Below are positions 5,159 through 11,808 of a stretch of 11,808 nt of DNA, piece by piece. Where the stretch lies: the NCBI GenBank assembly GCA_934230685.1, contig CAKQFF010000043.1, forward strand, positions 1 through 11,808. Reading direction: 5' to 3'. The notes under the pieces are model-generated. The model saw nothing but the letters and a program-made list of their open reading frames with translations, searched no databases and was not told the origin of the DNA. The position numbers and the translations under genes are program-made. This stretch comes from an uncultured Prevotella sp. (GTDB lineage Bacteria; Bacteroidota; Bacteroidia; Bacteroidales; Bacteroidaceae). Every line of letters begins with the position of its first letter. The first letter of the stretch is position 1.

Positions 5159-7222
5159 CTATCTTTGAAGTACAGAAGAATTTATGATAATATCAAGCAT
5201 TTTTTGCTGATGAACCTTCATATCTTCAGCATTCCACTCCATACCGCGCTCACGATTCAATTCACCATTCAACATAGCTATATTATTGTCATTACATTTC
5301 TGCATCATAATTTGGAATTTCAAAGACGCGACACTGACAGGATTGGACTTTCCATCACAATAATGATCGAGCTTCGTCTTGGGGTCCCAATTAGAGCCAG
5401 AGCTATTGGATTCAGCACCAATCATCGCAAAATTGCCAAAGCAATTAATCTCTTCTTCACTGAGAGGATTGTTGGCACCTGCTTTAGCTTGAGGATAATA
5501 ATGTTCCAATGACTTACGGGTACGCGAGAAATAGAAACTACTGAAAGTATCCAATTCGAAATCGGAACAACCAAGCAGCTCAAAGAAGTCATTTCTTTCC
5601 TCAGAACCCTTTTTGGAATTGCGACCACGCAATATATCAGCATACTTTTTCCATATCATATAGTCTGTATAGTTGAATACAAACAATGGTATATCAGCTC
5701 TGCCAGGCTGGTAAATAGACTCAAAAACTGCTTTATAGTCTATTCTACCGCTGTCTATCCCTTTATTATCCAACGCTCCCTTCTCTAACAAAGCCTCATC
5801 AAAAGAATTCGGCTTAGGAAGATTCCTCTCGCTAAGTCTTTCTGCATTCAGATAAACATGATAGAAATACATGTCAGCAAGACGCTGCAAGAATCCAAGA
5901 TACTTATCTTTAGAAGCCATGTAATCATCTAAGAGATACATCATGGTATAGACAAGATAGTTTTTACGTTGTTTAGGCGTAAAAGCAACCTCGAACATTG
6001 AGAGCAAATGCACCATCTCTTCCTGCACCTTGTCGTCTGTTGACAAATTCACTGGATAGCCCTTACGATTTTCGAATTTATAATACTGCAACTTCCATGG
6101 ATTATCACCCGACAACTCTTTATCGGAAAGCGTATGATGAATAACATAGTTGTCAAGTAAATACCTTGCCTTAAGCAAATTGAAAGCAAAATTTCTAACA
6201 AAGTTCGGCTTTTGCTCTGGTATCATACCATCCAAAGCATTTTTGAATTCAATCAGCAATTCTTTGTCGTCCAGTTTAAAAGCCTTGTAATCAAATCCTG
6301 CTGTTTTCATCATGGTGACTTTCAAGACTATCAACAAGAAATTTGGGAAATCGATGATAGATTGGAATCGGTCATTCTGATCCGCCTTGCTGGATGTATC
6401 TGCCTTAGTAACGGGATTACACAAAAGATTCATGATAGTTTCTTTTCCATCCGTTTCATCCTGCTGAGGAATTTCCTCAAAATCCTTTATACAGAAATCC
6501 TGCATGTTGCTTCCAAACACAGTTTTGTCGGAGAAAATCTGCTGAATATAGACATTCATTTCGCTGCATGCCTCCCAAACACGGCAAAAGGTTGCCAACT
6601 GATGCTTATTCAGATACTGTCCGAGCATGGATTTTACTATCTCATGTTTCTCCAACTGTTCGCCACGAGAGTTCATCACCTCAAAATAATGATTTAGATT
6701 CACATCTTTTGGTACATCATAATGTATGAGCTTCACGTGCCGCAGGAAATACTCCTTAAAGTCTTCGCGCTCATTAGACAAGACGATGGCATCCAATGCC
6801 TTGTTTGCATATTTATATCCATTTCTGATACCACTATCAGACTCCTCACCCAAAGCCAGACCTTCATCCAGTCGCTTTATTGCAGAAGTAGATGTGCTTC
6901 GGGCACTATAAGTTAATCTATTTCGGACTTCCTTTATGCCCAAAGCTTTGATAACAAGGTAAATGGTTGTGAGTCTTTGCTGACCGTCAATCACCTCGTA
7001 CTCTTTGTCATTACGCTTGTATGTAACCAAAGTACCAATATAATATGGTGCAGTAGGATTCTTCTGCCAAGAATCATACACATCCTTTACCAACGCCGAT
7101 ATCTGATCTTCTTCCCAAGCATAGTTGCGCTGATACACGGGAATCTTATAGGTTACGACATACTGACTATCCAGATAAATATCATGTATGGACATTTCTT
7201 CCAATGGTAATTTCTTTTCCAT
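5159..7222 (-). CDS. DUF262 protein with DUF1524 HNH-like C-terminus (GmrSD/SspE-like)
   Basis: About 687 residues. The N-terminal DUF262 domain (ParB/Srx-like, linked to NTP hydrolysis in GmrS and SspE) shows IPVYQRNYAW (27-36), the hallmark DGQQR (79-83) followed by LTT, and NSRG (184-187). The C-terminus carries a DUF1524-like HNH region: LEHYYPQ (H574, matching the family EHxxPQ), CFGNFAMI (G596-N597, matching GNLTLL) and N606/N611. Known relatives are phage-defence nucleases that cut modified DNA (GmrSD) or act with phosphorothioation (SspE). The start is ATG at 7222, two bases after the stop of the upstream gene; GTG at 7228 would instead give a 4-nt overlap. It forms an operon with the DUF262 gene at 7225. 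The middle 350 residues are divergent and may hold target recognition. Confidence 0.9.
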   Translation of the reverse strand: MEKKLPLEEMSIHDIYLDSQYVVTYKIPVYQRNYAWEEDQISALVKDVYDSWQKNPTAPYYIGTLVTYKRNDKEYEVIDGQQRLTTIYLVIKALGIKEVRNRLTYSARSTSTSAIKRLDEGLALGEESDSGIRNGYKYANKALDAIVLSNEREDFKEYFLRHVKLIHYDVPKDVNLNHYFEVMNSRGEQLEKHEIVKSMLGQYLNKHQLATFCRVWEACSEMNVYIQQIFSDKTVFGSNMQDFCIKDFEEIPQQDETDGKETIMNLLCNPVTKADTSSKADQNDRFQSIIDFPNFLLIVLKVTMMKTAGFDYKAFKLDDKELLIEFKNALDGMIPEQKPNFVRNFAFNLLKARYLLDNYVIHHTLSDKELSGDNPWKLQYYKFENRKGYPVNLSTDDKVQEEMVHLLSMFEVAFTPKQRKNYLVYTMMYLLDDYMASKDKYLGFLQRLADMYFYHVYLNAERLSERNLPKPNSFDEALLEKGALDNKGIDSGRIDYKAVFESIYQPGRADIPLFVFNYTDYMIWKKYADILRGRNSKKGSEERNDFFELLGCSDFELDTFSSFYFSRTRKSLEHYYPQAKAGANNPLSEEEINCFGNFAMIGAESNSSGSNWDPKTKLDHYCDGKSNPVSVASLKFQIMMQKCNDNNIAMLNGELNRERGMEWNAEDMKVHQQKMLDIIINSSVLQR

Positions 7223-7224
7223 AA

Positions 7225-8745
7225 TCACTTTATGTAAAATTGATTAGACTCGAAATAATGGAGATAGTTTACAAAAACCTCATCACCATCCTTTTTATTT
7301 ATCCCCGTCTCTTCATTAGCGAGAGATTTCTTCAACCGATTTGACAATTCGTATTGAGATAAAGGAGACAACTTATCCGCCATCATACTTAATAGTGATA
7401 TTGGAGTATCTGAATCCGTGATAAGTTTGTATATATTAAGCGAATTTACTTTGTCGCTATTTCCAAGCACATAGTTTTGTGCAGATTGCCAACCAAGATT
7501 ATCGTATTGGGCACGTAGTGAATAAGCCCAAATGAAAGCAAAAGTAACAAACTGCTCAAACAGTTCAACATCTACCTTCGTTGGAAATGTTGCAGGACAG
7601 AAGCGGTCAACATACAGCAGTAATGCCGTATCGAAGAGCAGGCGGGTTATCCTGTTTCCAGTTCCGCGATTGAAATAGCAATCCAAAGTCTTTACTATCA
7701 CATCTCCTTTGATATAGAAACCCTCATACTGACTATTATCCTGAATATCTTTCAGAATCTCATAGTAGTGCTTCGTGTAGTCGAAGAAAGGTTTACCTGC
7801 AATAATCGGTGTGTTCAACTGAAAAGCATTGACCTCACGAGTTCCCGAAACGAAAGGCATTGCCGATGAATTGACAAATTCCGCATACGAGTAAGCTCCC
7901 TTATAAAACTGCGCATAAGGAGTACGGGCAGTTCTCGTAATCCCTTTGAACTTGAATATATTATGTTCGCTGAGTTTATAAGTCCAGTTACCGTTGATCC
8001 ATTCCTTGATACGATAAAGATAGTCGCCAAAGAAAACAGCCAAATCGTTCTGAGGAATCTTCTCCCATTCCTCAACTATCTTTTCTGTCTTAGCCTCATC
8101 TACACCTGCCATTTCACGCAAATGGTAGGCCTTAAGCAAATCATGAGGGTACAACGCTTTGCCTCTGGCATTCTGCGAGTCAAAGAATTGAAAAGCTTCT
8201 GACAAATTATCGGTAATAACAACTATCAGTTCACATTGGTCTTCTATGTACTTACGCAGCTGCTTGATGTTTCTTTCATGATCAATCTTATCATCAACCT
8301 CACCTTTCGCACCGACTCTACGCCTAAAAGCATTATAATTATTGGGAATATTACGACGACTATATTCATTATTGAAAACTTGCTGACCGAGAAATTCAAT
8401 CGTTGCAGTTTCCTTTGTTGCTTCATAAAGAGCATAGAGAAGCAATGAAAAGGTTATTACTCGCTGCTGACCATCCACTATATTATAGCGTTCATCACCA
8501 TTCTCATCATTGTCTTTATGCAGGATTAATGTACCCACACGATAAACCTCCTTATTCTCGTTTTTTGCCTCAGTAATATCATCAAGCAACTGGATGGCAT
8601 TTCGCGCAGTCCACTTATATGGACGCTGATATTCGGGAATATTCAATTTGACATTCCCGATAGATTTACAATCTCCATTTCTTGTAATTTTATTATGAAG
8701 CAACAAGTCACCTATAGTTGTGATTGATAATATTAAATTATTCAT
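7225..8745 (-). CDS. DUF262-only protein, partner of the downstream DUF262-DUF1524 gene
   Basis: A 506-residue protein with the same N-terminal plan as its neighbour: IPEYQRPYKW (36-45), DGQQR (91-95) followed by VITF, and NARG (192-195) in QNARGKAL. I see no EHxxPQ or GNxxL signature in the rest, so it seems to lack the HNH nuclease. The C-terminal half is mostly alpha-helical with no recognised domain; no membrane segment or signal peptide is present. It is the first gene of the operon, and its stop codon abuts the start of the DUF262-DUF1524 gene. By analogy with split GmrS/GmrD systems it may be a sensor or NTPase subunit working with the second protein as nuclease. Function is inferred. 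Confidence 0.88.
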   Translation of the reverse strand: MNNLILSITTIGDLLLHNKITRNGDCKSIGNVKLNIPEYQRPYKWTARNAIQLLDDITEAKNENKEVYRVGTLILHKDNDENGDERYNIVDGQQRVITFSLLLYALYEATKETATIEFLGQQVFNNEYSRRNIPNNYNAFRRRVGAKGEVDDKIDHERNIKQLRKYIEDQCELIVVITDNLSEAFQFFDSQNARGKALYPHDLLKAYHLREMAGVDEAKTEKIVEEWEKIPQNDLAVFFGDYLYRIKEWINGNWTYKLSEHNIFKFKGITRTARTPYAQFYKGAYSYAEFVNSSAMPFVSGTREVNAFQLNTPIIAGKPFFDYTKHYYEILKDIQDNSQYEGFYIKGDVIVKTLDCYFNRGTGNRITRLLFDTALLLYVDRFCPATFPTKVDVELFEQFVTFAFIWAYSLRAQYDNLGWQSAQNYVLGNSDKVNSLNIYKLITDSDTPISLLSMMADKLSPLSQYELSNRLKKSLANEETGINKKDGDEVFVNYLHYFESNQFYIK

Positions 8746-8831
8746 GTCATCATATTTAATCTAAATTATATACATTGATGGATGTTAGCTTACCTCCTCA
8801 TAATTCAATTTCTTTGATTTTTAAATTGCTG

Positions 8832-8863
8832 TAAATATAGTCAAAATCCAACTATTCACCAAA
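8832..8863 (-). promoter_or_regulatory. Promoter of the DUF262 operon
   Basis: On the minus strand TTTG (8863 to 8860), a 20-bp spacer and TATATTTA (8839 to 8832) match the Bacteroidetes consensus at 11 of the 12 counted positions if the two n positions are included. The leader would be about 80 nt. Confidence 0.5.
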
Positions 8864-9080
8864 CTTTTCTATAGAATTTATTCCTATTCATCTTTTTTTC
8901 GTCTTTTCTATATATCCATATCCACTTCATATGCCCACCATTATTTTAAAGATAAAGTGATGACTATTATCTCCGACATCGATATCTCCACCTTATTATA
9001 TATTTATCAGACGCTCATTTTCCATCGCTCTTTGGAGTCAAAAAAGAGTTTAATATGTTTACCATCACCTTTTTAACTAA

Positions 9081-9130
9081 AGATATTTAAATATTTACAT
9101 TGATATTTGGCTATAAATAAAGAAATATCT
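9081..9130. promoter_or_regulatory. Inverted repeats around the hipB-like promoter
   Basis: ATATTTAAATAT (9083-9094) is a 12-bp palindrome upstream of the -33. AGATATTT (9081-9088) and AAATATCT (9123-9130) form an inverted pair that brackets the -33 and touches the first base of the -7, and GATATTT recurs at 9102-9108. HipB-type proteins repress their own operons through palindromes, so these are candidate operators. AT-richness makes chance occurrence possible. Confidence 0.35.
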
Positions 9131-9137
9131 ACATTTG
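9106..9137 (+). promoter_or_regulatory. Promoter of the hipB-like gene
   Basis: TTTG (9106-9109), a 20-bp spacer and TACATTTG (9130-9137) match the Bacteroidetes consensus fully. The ATG at 9142 begins only 4 bp after the -7 element, which in this promoter class places the transcription start at or very near the A of the start codon. The message is therefore predicted to be leaderless. Confidence 0.65.
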
Positions 9138-9141
9138 CTAT

Positions 9142-9459
9142 ATGATTACAGAATATGGTATTGAGGCTAAGTCAAACAATGAGATAATTTCCGAACTTGG
9201 CAGTAGGTTTAAGGAATATCGGCTCTTCAGCAACCTCACTCAGAAAGAAGTTGCTGTAAAGTCGGGTGTGAGTATATTTACCATTAGCCAATTTGAGAAA
9301 GGCGAAGTTGGCAATATCGGATTTGGCACTATCTTATCATTGCTAAGGAGCATTGGTTTTATTGCCGAGGCTGAGAAGTTGCTGCCACCATTGCCAATGT
9401 TGCCTACTCAAATGGTAAAGGCAAAAAATAAAAAAGAAAGGGTAAGACATGAGAGATAA
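9142..9459 (+). CDS. hipB: XRE-family HipB-like antitoxin/repressor
   Basis: A 105-residue protein with an XRE helix-turn-helix at about residues 20-72: LGSRFKEYRLFSNLTQKEVA, SGVSIFTISQFEKGEVGNIGF and LLRSIGF. The C-terminal tail (LLPPLPMLPTQMVKAK, then KKERVRHER) is like the tails of Bacteroidetes HipB-like regulators that precede hipA. The family role is to bind and neutralise the HipA kinase and to repress the operon. Only one ATG fits ahead of the HTH, so the start is firm. Directly after it lies only a fragment of hipA, so the antitoxin appears orphaned and may survive as a plain repressor or as an antitoxin against a HipA encoded elsewhere. Confidence 0.82.
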   Translation: MITEYGIEAKSNNEIISELGSRFKEYRLFSNLTQKEVAVKSGVSIFTISQFEKGEVGNIGFGTILSLLRSIGFIAEAEKLLPPLPMLPTQMVKAKNKKERVRHER

Positions 9460-9725
9460 TATTGCTCTTTTCTATTAATCCTGATTCTCGTTTCTTCCGC
9501 AATCATGAATTGTCTGTTTGCGGTAAGCGCAATAATATAACAAGGAAAGACTTGATTGATTTTGCCAAGACACAGGATATAAAGAACCCTGCCAATATTA
9601 TCGAACAAACGATAGAGGTTGTCAACAAGTTTAAGGATTATGCCGAACAAGTTGGTATAAGCGAATATTGGACTTCCAGAATATATGATATACTTAACGA
9701 AAATAAAGTCTTAAAAAATGATTGA
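9460..9725 (+). pseudogene. hipA: C-terminal remnant of hipA toxin kinase
   Basis: The frame ending at 9725 encodes about 85 residues resembling the end of HipA-family kinases: LFSINPDSRFFRNHELSV, CGKRNNITRKDLIDFAK and a helical tail to ILNENKVLKND. The roughly 300 residues expected before this, including the kinase core, are missing, and no ATG starts the frame. An ATG at 9449, overlapping the end of hipB as a hipA start would, opens a different frame that stops after nine codons (MRDNIALFY). This suggests that an internal deletion joined the first few codons of hipA to its last quarter out of frame. It cannot make a kinase. Confidence 0.65.
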
Positions 9726-9729
9726 GAAG

Positions 9730-9766
9730 GAAATGAAACCGTGACAAATTGTCACAGTTTCATTTC
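9730..9766. terminator. Hairpin between convergent hipA remnant and C_GCAxxG gene
   Basis: GAAATGAAAC (9730-9739) pairs with GTTTCATTTC (9757-9766), and GTGAC (9741-9745) with GTCAC (9751-9755), separated by one C-A mismatch, around an AAATT loop. It lies between the ends of two convergent units and is nearly symmetrical, so it can serve both. T runs are modest: a T-rich stretch follows on the plus side, and TTTTTT comes about 12 bases past the stem on the minus side. Confidence 0.7.
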
Positions 9767-9796
9767 ATTATATGCAACTCGACGGGGAAAGGGTTT

Positions 9797-10291
9797 CTAC
9801 TGTTTCGCCTGCAGATACTCAGCGAATACTCTTGCCGCACTCTCAACCTTAGCGGCACAGGGACGACTCTTATAGTATTCTGCTGTACGTGCAGATGCCA
9901 CATAGGACGATTGAGCCTTTTCGTGTCCCTTTAGTCCAAGTATCTCAGCACAAATGAGTGAACCGTTCTGCTCTTTCGACTTGGCAAGCAAGTCCTGCAC
10001 CACCTTATAGCAAGCCGACTTGCCCTCGCGGTCGCTTCCCTCTGTCTGTCCACAGTCGAGACCTACAAGCGTTACTATGCCCGACACAGCTCCACACATC
10101 ATGCGCATACGGCCTACTCCACCGCCAAAGCCTGCACCTATACGCTTGGCGAGATTGTCATCCAGGCCGTACATATCGGCAAAAGCAGCCACTACAGACT
10201 GGCAACAGCCGTAGCCTTGCATGAAGTTGTCGACGGCTCGCTGTACACGGGCTTCGAGAGAGGGGGAAAGGGTTGTATTTGTTGTTTCCAT
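9797..10291 (-). CDS. C_GCAxxG_C_C family cysteine-rich protein
   Basis: A 164-residue soluble protein with the ordered cysteine signatures of the C_GCAxxG_C_C family: YGCCQS (C29, C30), GGVGRMRMMCGAVSG (C66, giving the GCAxxG-like CGAVSG), C80 and C94, SLICAEILG (C114) and RPCAAKVE (C145). Seven cysteines in 164 residues point to metal binding or redox chemistry; no activity is established for the family to my knowledge. The start codon lies 3 bp after the stop of the HAD-acetyltransferase gene, so the two are co-transcribed. No signal peptide is visible, so it should be cytoplasmic. Confidence 0.9.
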   Translation of the reverse strand: METTNTTLSPSLEARVQRAVDNFMQGYGCCQSVVAAFADMYGLDDNLAKRIGAGFGGGVGRMRMMCGAVSGIVTLVGLDCGQTEGSDREGKSACYKVVQDLLAKSKEQNGSLICAEILGLKGHEKAQSSYVASARTAEYYKSRPCAAKVESAARVFAEYLQAKQ

Positions 10292-10294
10292 AAA

Positions 10295-11509
10295 TTATAT
10301 TTTCTTTATCACTTTTGCAGGCACACCACCTACTACAGTATGTGGCTCTACATCTTTAGTAACAACAGCACCTGCTGCCACAACAGCACCATTACCAATG
10401 GTTACACCACCAAGAATAGTTGCGTTAGCTCCTATCCAACAACCATCACCTATGATAATCGGACGGGCAAATGTACGCCAACGATATTCGCCTGATGTAG
10501 GGTTCCAGTCTTTTGTAAGACGCTCTTCAAGATGTGTAGGGTGAGAGGCTGTATTTATCTGCACACCTGGTGCAATAAGCACATCATTGCCTATCACAAT
10601 TGAATTGCAGTCTGTAAGTATGCAACGATAGTTTATGCTCACATTATTGCCTATATGAATATTGTCGCCAAATCCAATGATGATTCCATCACCTACAGAC
10701 ACATTAGTACCCACACTACCAAACTGCTCACAAATCATGGCATAGCGTTGTGAACGTTTTGCATAAGACAGAGAGTTGTATTGCTGCATCCAGTCGGTAG
10801 CCTGTGATTTGCGGTTGATGAATATAGGACTGTGACAGTCATAGACTTCGCCATCCATACACTTGTCCTGTTCGGTCTTTACGTATGAAGCGTCGCGACA
10901 TCCTCCCTCTTGGGCTAATATCTCACGCAACTCACGCTCATACTGCACGGCATCCTTAAACCAAATGCCTTGCATGCCATAGGCTCGCGCTGCCTCTATA
11001 TTCTCTATCTTGTCGTCGGCAAACACGCATTCCTCTGCCTTCAATCCAAGTTTACGGCAAGTAAGCTCATAAATCTCACGCTCTGGCTTCACAACATGCT
11101 CCTCTGAAGACACTATTCTGCCGTCGAGCAACTGGAAGATTGGATATTGCTTCATGGTCTCATGCACACGGCTACACCAGTTGGTCAGACCGTAGAGCTT
11201 ATATCCCTCGGCCTTCAACTTCACGAGCAAGGCACGCATTCTGGGCATTTCGCCAAGCACAAACTCTGTGTAATGGTCGCCAAACTGCTGTATCTCTTCC
11301 TTCCATTGTGGCATTGCCTGCTGCATGTCGGCGATTATCTGCTCAAATGTGCGGTCTTCGCGGTCGAGACGCTCGTTCCACTTGTCATCCATCAAATGAC
11401 GATAGAAATCCTCCGACACCTCATGACTCTCAAAGAATCTATCAATTACAACGAAATAATCGTAGTCGACAAGCACCTTGCCGAAATCAAAAATCAGGTT
11501 CTTTATCAT
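10295..11509 (-). CDS. HAD phosphatase fused to hexapeptide-repeat O-acetyltransferase
   Basis: A 404-residue two-domain protein. Residues 1-205 are a HAD-superfamily hydrolase of the YihX (sugar-1-phosphate phosphatase-like) type. Motif I is [11 protein letters not shown] (nucleophile D8, with G10 at the second acid position as in YihX), motif II YGLTN (T109), motif III VVKPE (K141) and motif [10 protein letters not shown] (D165, D166). A linker (about 206-240) leads to a maltose/galactoside O-acetyltransferase-like part. That part has a Mac-like helix ([17 protein letters not shown]) and a left-handed beta-helix of hexapeptide repeats from about 268 to 395, with catalytic-type histidine H323 in TASHPTH and the ending [13 protein letters not shown]. 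Both active sites look intact. One continuous frame with no stop supports a real fusion, which may dephosphorylate and acetylate related sugars. Confidence 0.92.
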   Translation of the reverse strand: MIKNLIFDFGKVLVDYDYFVVIDRFFESHEVSEDFYRHLMDDKWNERLDREDRTFEQIIADMQQAMPQWKEEIQQFGDHYTEFVLGEMPRMRALLVKLKAEGYKLYGLTNWCSRVHETMKQYPIFQLLDGRIVSSEEHVVKPEREIYELTCRKLGLKAEECVFADDKIENIEAARAYGMQGIWFKDAVQYERELREILAQEGGCRDASYVKTEQDKCMDGEVYDCHSPIFINRKSQATDWMQQYNSLSYAKRSQRYAMICEQFGSVGTNVSVGDGIIIGFGDNIHIGNNVSINYRCILTDCNSIVIGNDVLIAPGVQINTASHPTHLEERLTKDWNPTSGEYRWRTFARPIIIGDGCWIGANATILGGVTIGNGAVVAAGAVVTKDVEPHTVVGGVPAKVIKKI

Positions 11510-11536
11510 ATAATCTTATTTACATTTTCTTATCAG

Positions 11537-11568
11537 CAAACTTACAAATAAAATCCCTAAGAGCCAAA
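11537..11568 (-). promoter_or_regulatory. Promoter of the HAD-acetyltransferase operon
   Basis: On the minus strand TTTG (11568 to 11565), a 20-bp spacer and TAAGTTTG (11544 to 11537) match the Bacteroidetes consensus fully. The leader before the ATG at 11509 would be about 20 nt. Confidence 0.7.
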
Positions 11569-11585
11569 TATTTAGGCAAATAAAA

Positions 11586-11621
11586 ATAGGAGACAATGAC
11601 AATTGCGCCACTGCCTCCTAT
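11586..11621 (-). terminator. Rho-independent terminator of the GH130 gene
   Basis: On the minus strand a 15-bp stem (ATAGGAGGCAGTGGC with GTCATTGTCTCCTAT, including four G-U pairs) closes a 6-nt GCAATT loop and is followed directly by TTTTATTTG. It starts about 20 bp after the GH130 stop codon and separates that gene from the HAD-acetyltransferase promoter. Confidence 0.85.
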
Positions 11622-11642
11622 ATAAGGGATTATTCTAAAAAA

Positions 11643-11808
11643 TTAGATTATGCTGTTCTTCTTTGTCCACTCAACAATCTCGGGGATATAACCGAATGCG
11701 AGACCAGTGACTGTGTCGGCGCAACCGTAATAAACGGCAATGCGACCTGTCTCTGGGTCGTGAACCTCGGCACATGGGAAGCAAACGTTAGGCACGTCGC
11801 CCATGCAC
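11643..11808 (-). CDS. GH130 beta-mannoside phosphorylase, C-terminal part
   Basis: The last 54 codons of a gene that runs out of the window at its right edge. The frame reads [20 protein letters not shown], then [20 protein letters not shown], then a short helical end with KKNSII and TAA. This is the C-terminal signature of GH130 glycoside phosphorylases, which cleave beta-1,4-mannosidic links with phosphate to release mannose 1-phosphate and act in cytoplasmic mannan use. Whether the substrate is mannosylglucose or mannooligosaccharide cannot be told from this part. A strong terminator follows. The neighbouring sugar-phosphatase/acetyltransferase could belong to the same metabolic setting. 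Confidence 0.88.
   Translation of the reverse strand, partial: CMGDVPNVCFPCAEVHDPETGRIAVYYGCADTVTGLAFGYIPEIVEWTKKNSII

Larger units (their letters stand above)
8746..9141. other. AT-rich intergenic region between divergent genes
   Basis: These 396 bp contain no supported gene. The region is strikingly AT-rich, with a T/C-rich tract around 8865-8935, and holds promoters for the DUF262 operon (minus) and for the hipB-like gene (plus). Between them, at about 8870-9080, I see no RNA gene or long repeat. A 6-bp hairpin CTCTTT/AAAGAG (9028-9048) is present but unremarkable. Confidence 0.6.

Noticed and set aside
5111..5512. A plus-strand frame across the kinase promoter and the end of the DUF262 gene
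   Set aside because: It runs through the palindromes and antisense to the DUF1524-like region; its translation resembles nothing.
7815..8075. A second minus-strand gene inside the DUF262 gene
   Set aside because: It is an alternative frame within a gene with strong family motifs and has none of its own.

Overview
The window looks like an accessory-rich stretch of a Bacteroidales chromosome, most likely Prevotella or a close relative. The reasons are Bacteroidetes-type promoters (TAnnTTTG at -7 with TTTG about 20 bp upstream) before several genes, no Shine-Dalgarno sequences, and families typical of the group: HU-related DNA-binding protein, AAA/DUF4143 ATPase, LytS/LytTR pair and GH130 phosphorylase. 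This rests on sequence features and family knowledge only; no database search was possible.

Layout. 1-452 is mostly gene-free and ends in what looks like the N-terminal stub of an XRE/HipB-type regulator. 453-1745 (-) is a DUF4143 AAA ATPase. It is divergent from an HU-related protein (2088-2711, +), and the shared intergenic region holds two separate repeat arrays: a 33-bp-period array over the ATPase promoter and a 21-bp array in the HU leader. 2801-3115 (-) is a small lipoprotein. 3246-5052 (-) is a LytTR response regulator overlapped by its sensor kinase, whose promoter carries two TTGTACAA-centred palindromes. 5159-8745 (-) is a two-gene operon of DUF262 proteins; the second also carries a DUF1524 HNH-like C-terminus, as in GmrSD/SspE-type defence nucleases. 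9142-9725 (+) is a hipB-like antitoxin gene followed by only the C-terminal remnant of hipA. 9797-11509 (-) is a two-gene operon: a HAD phosphatase fused to a hexapeptide acetyltransferase, then a C_GCAxxG_C_C family protein. 11643-11808 (-) is the C-terminal end of a GH130 mannoside phosphorylase.

How the genes fit together. The right end (GH130, HAD-acetyltransferase) looks like sugar metabolism. The middle (DUF262 pair, hipB with broken hipA, AAA/DUF4143 ATPase, broken XRE stub) looks like a defence or toxin-antitoxin hot spot with gene turnover. The strongest candidate for an undescribed system is the DUF262/DUF262-DUF1524 pair. The most unusual non-coding structure is the back-to-back pair of phased repeat arrays at 1766-2078.
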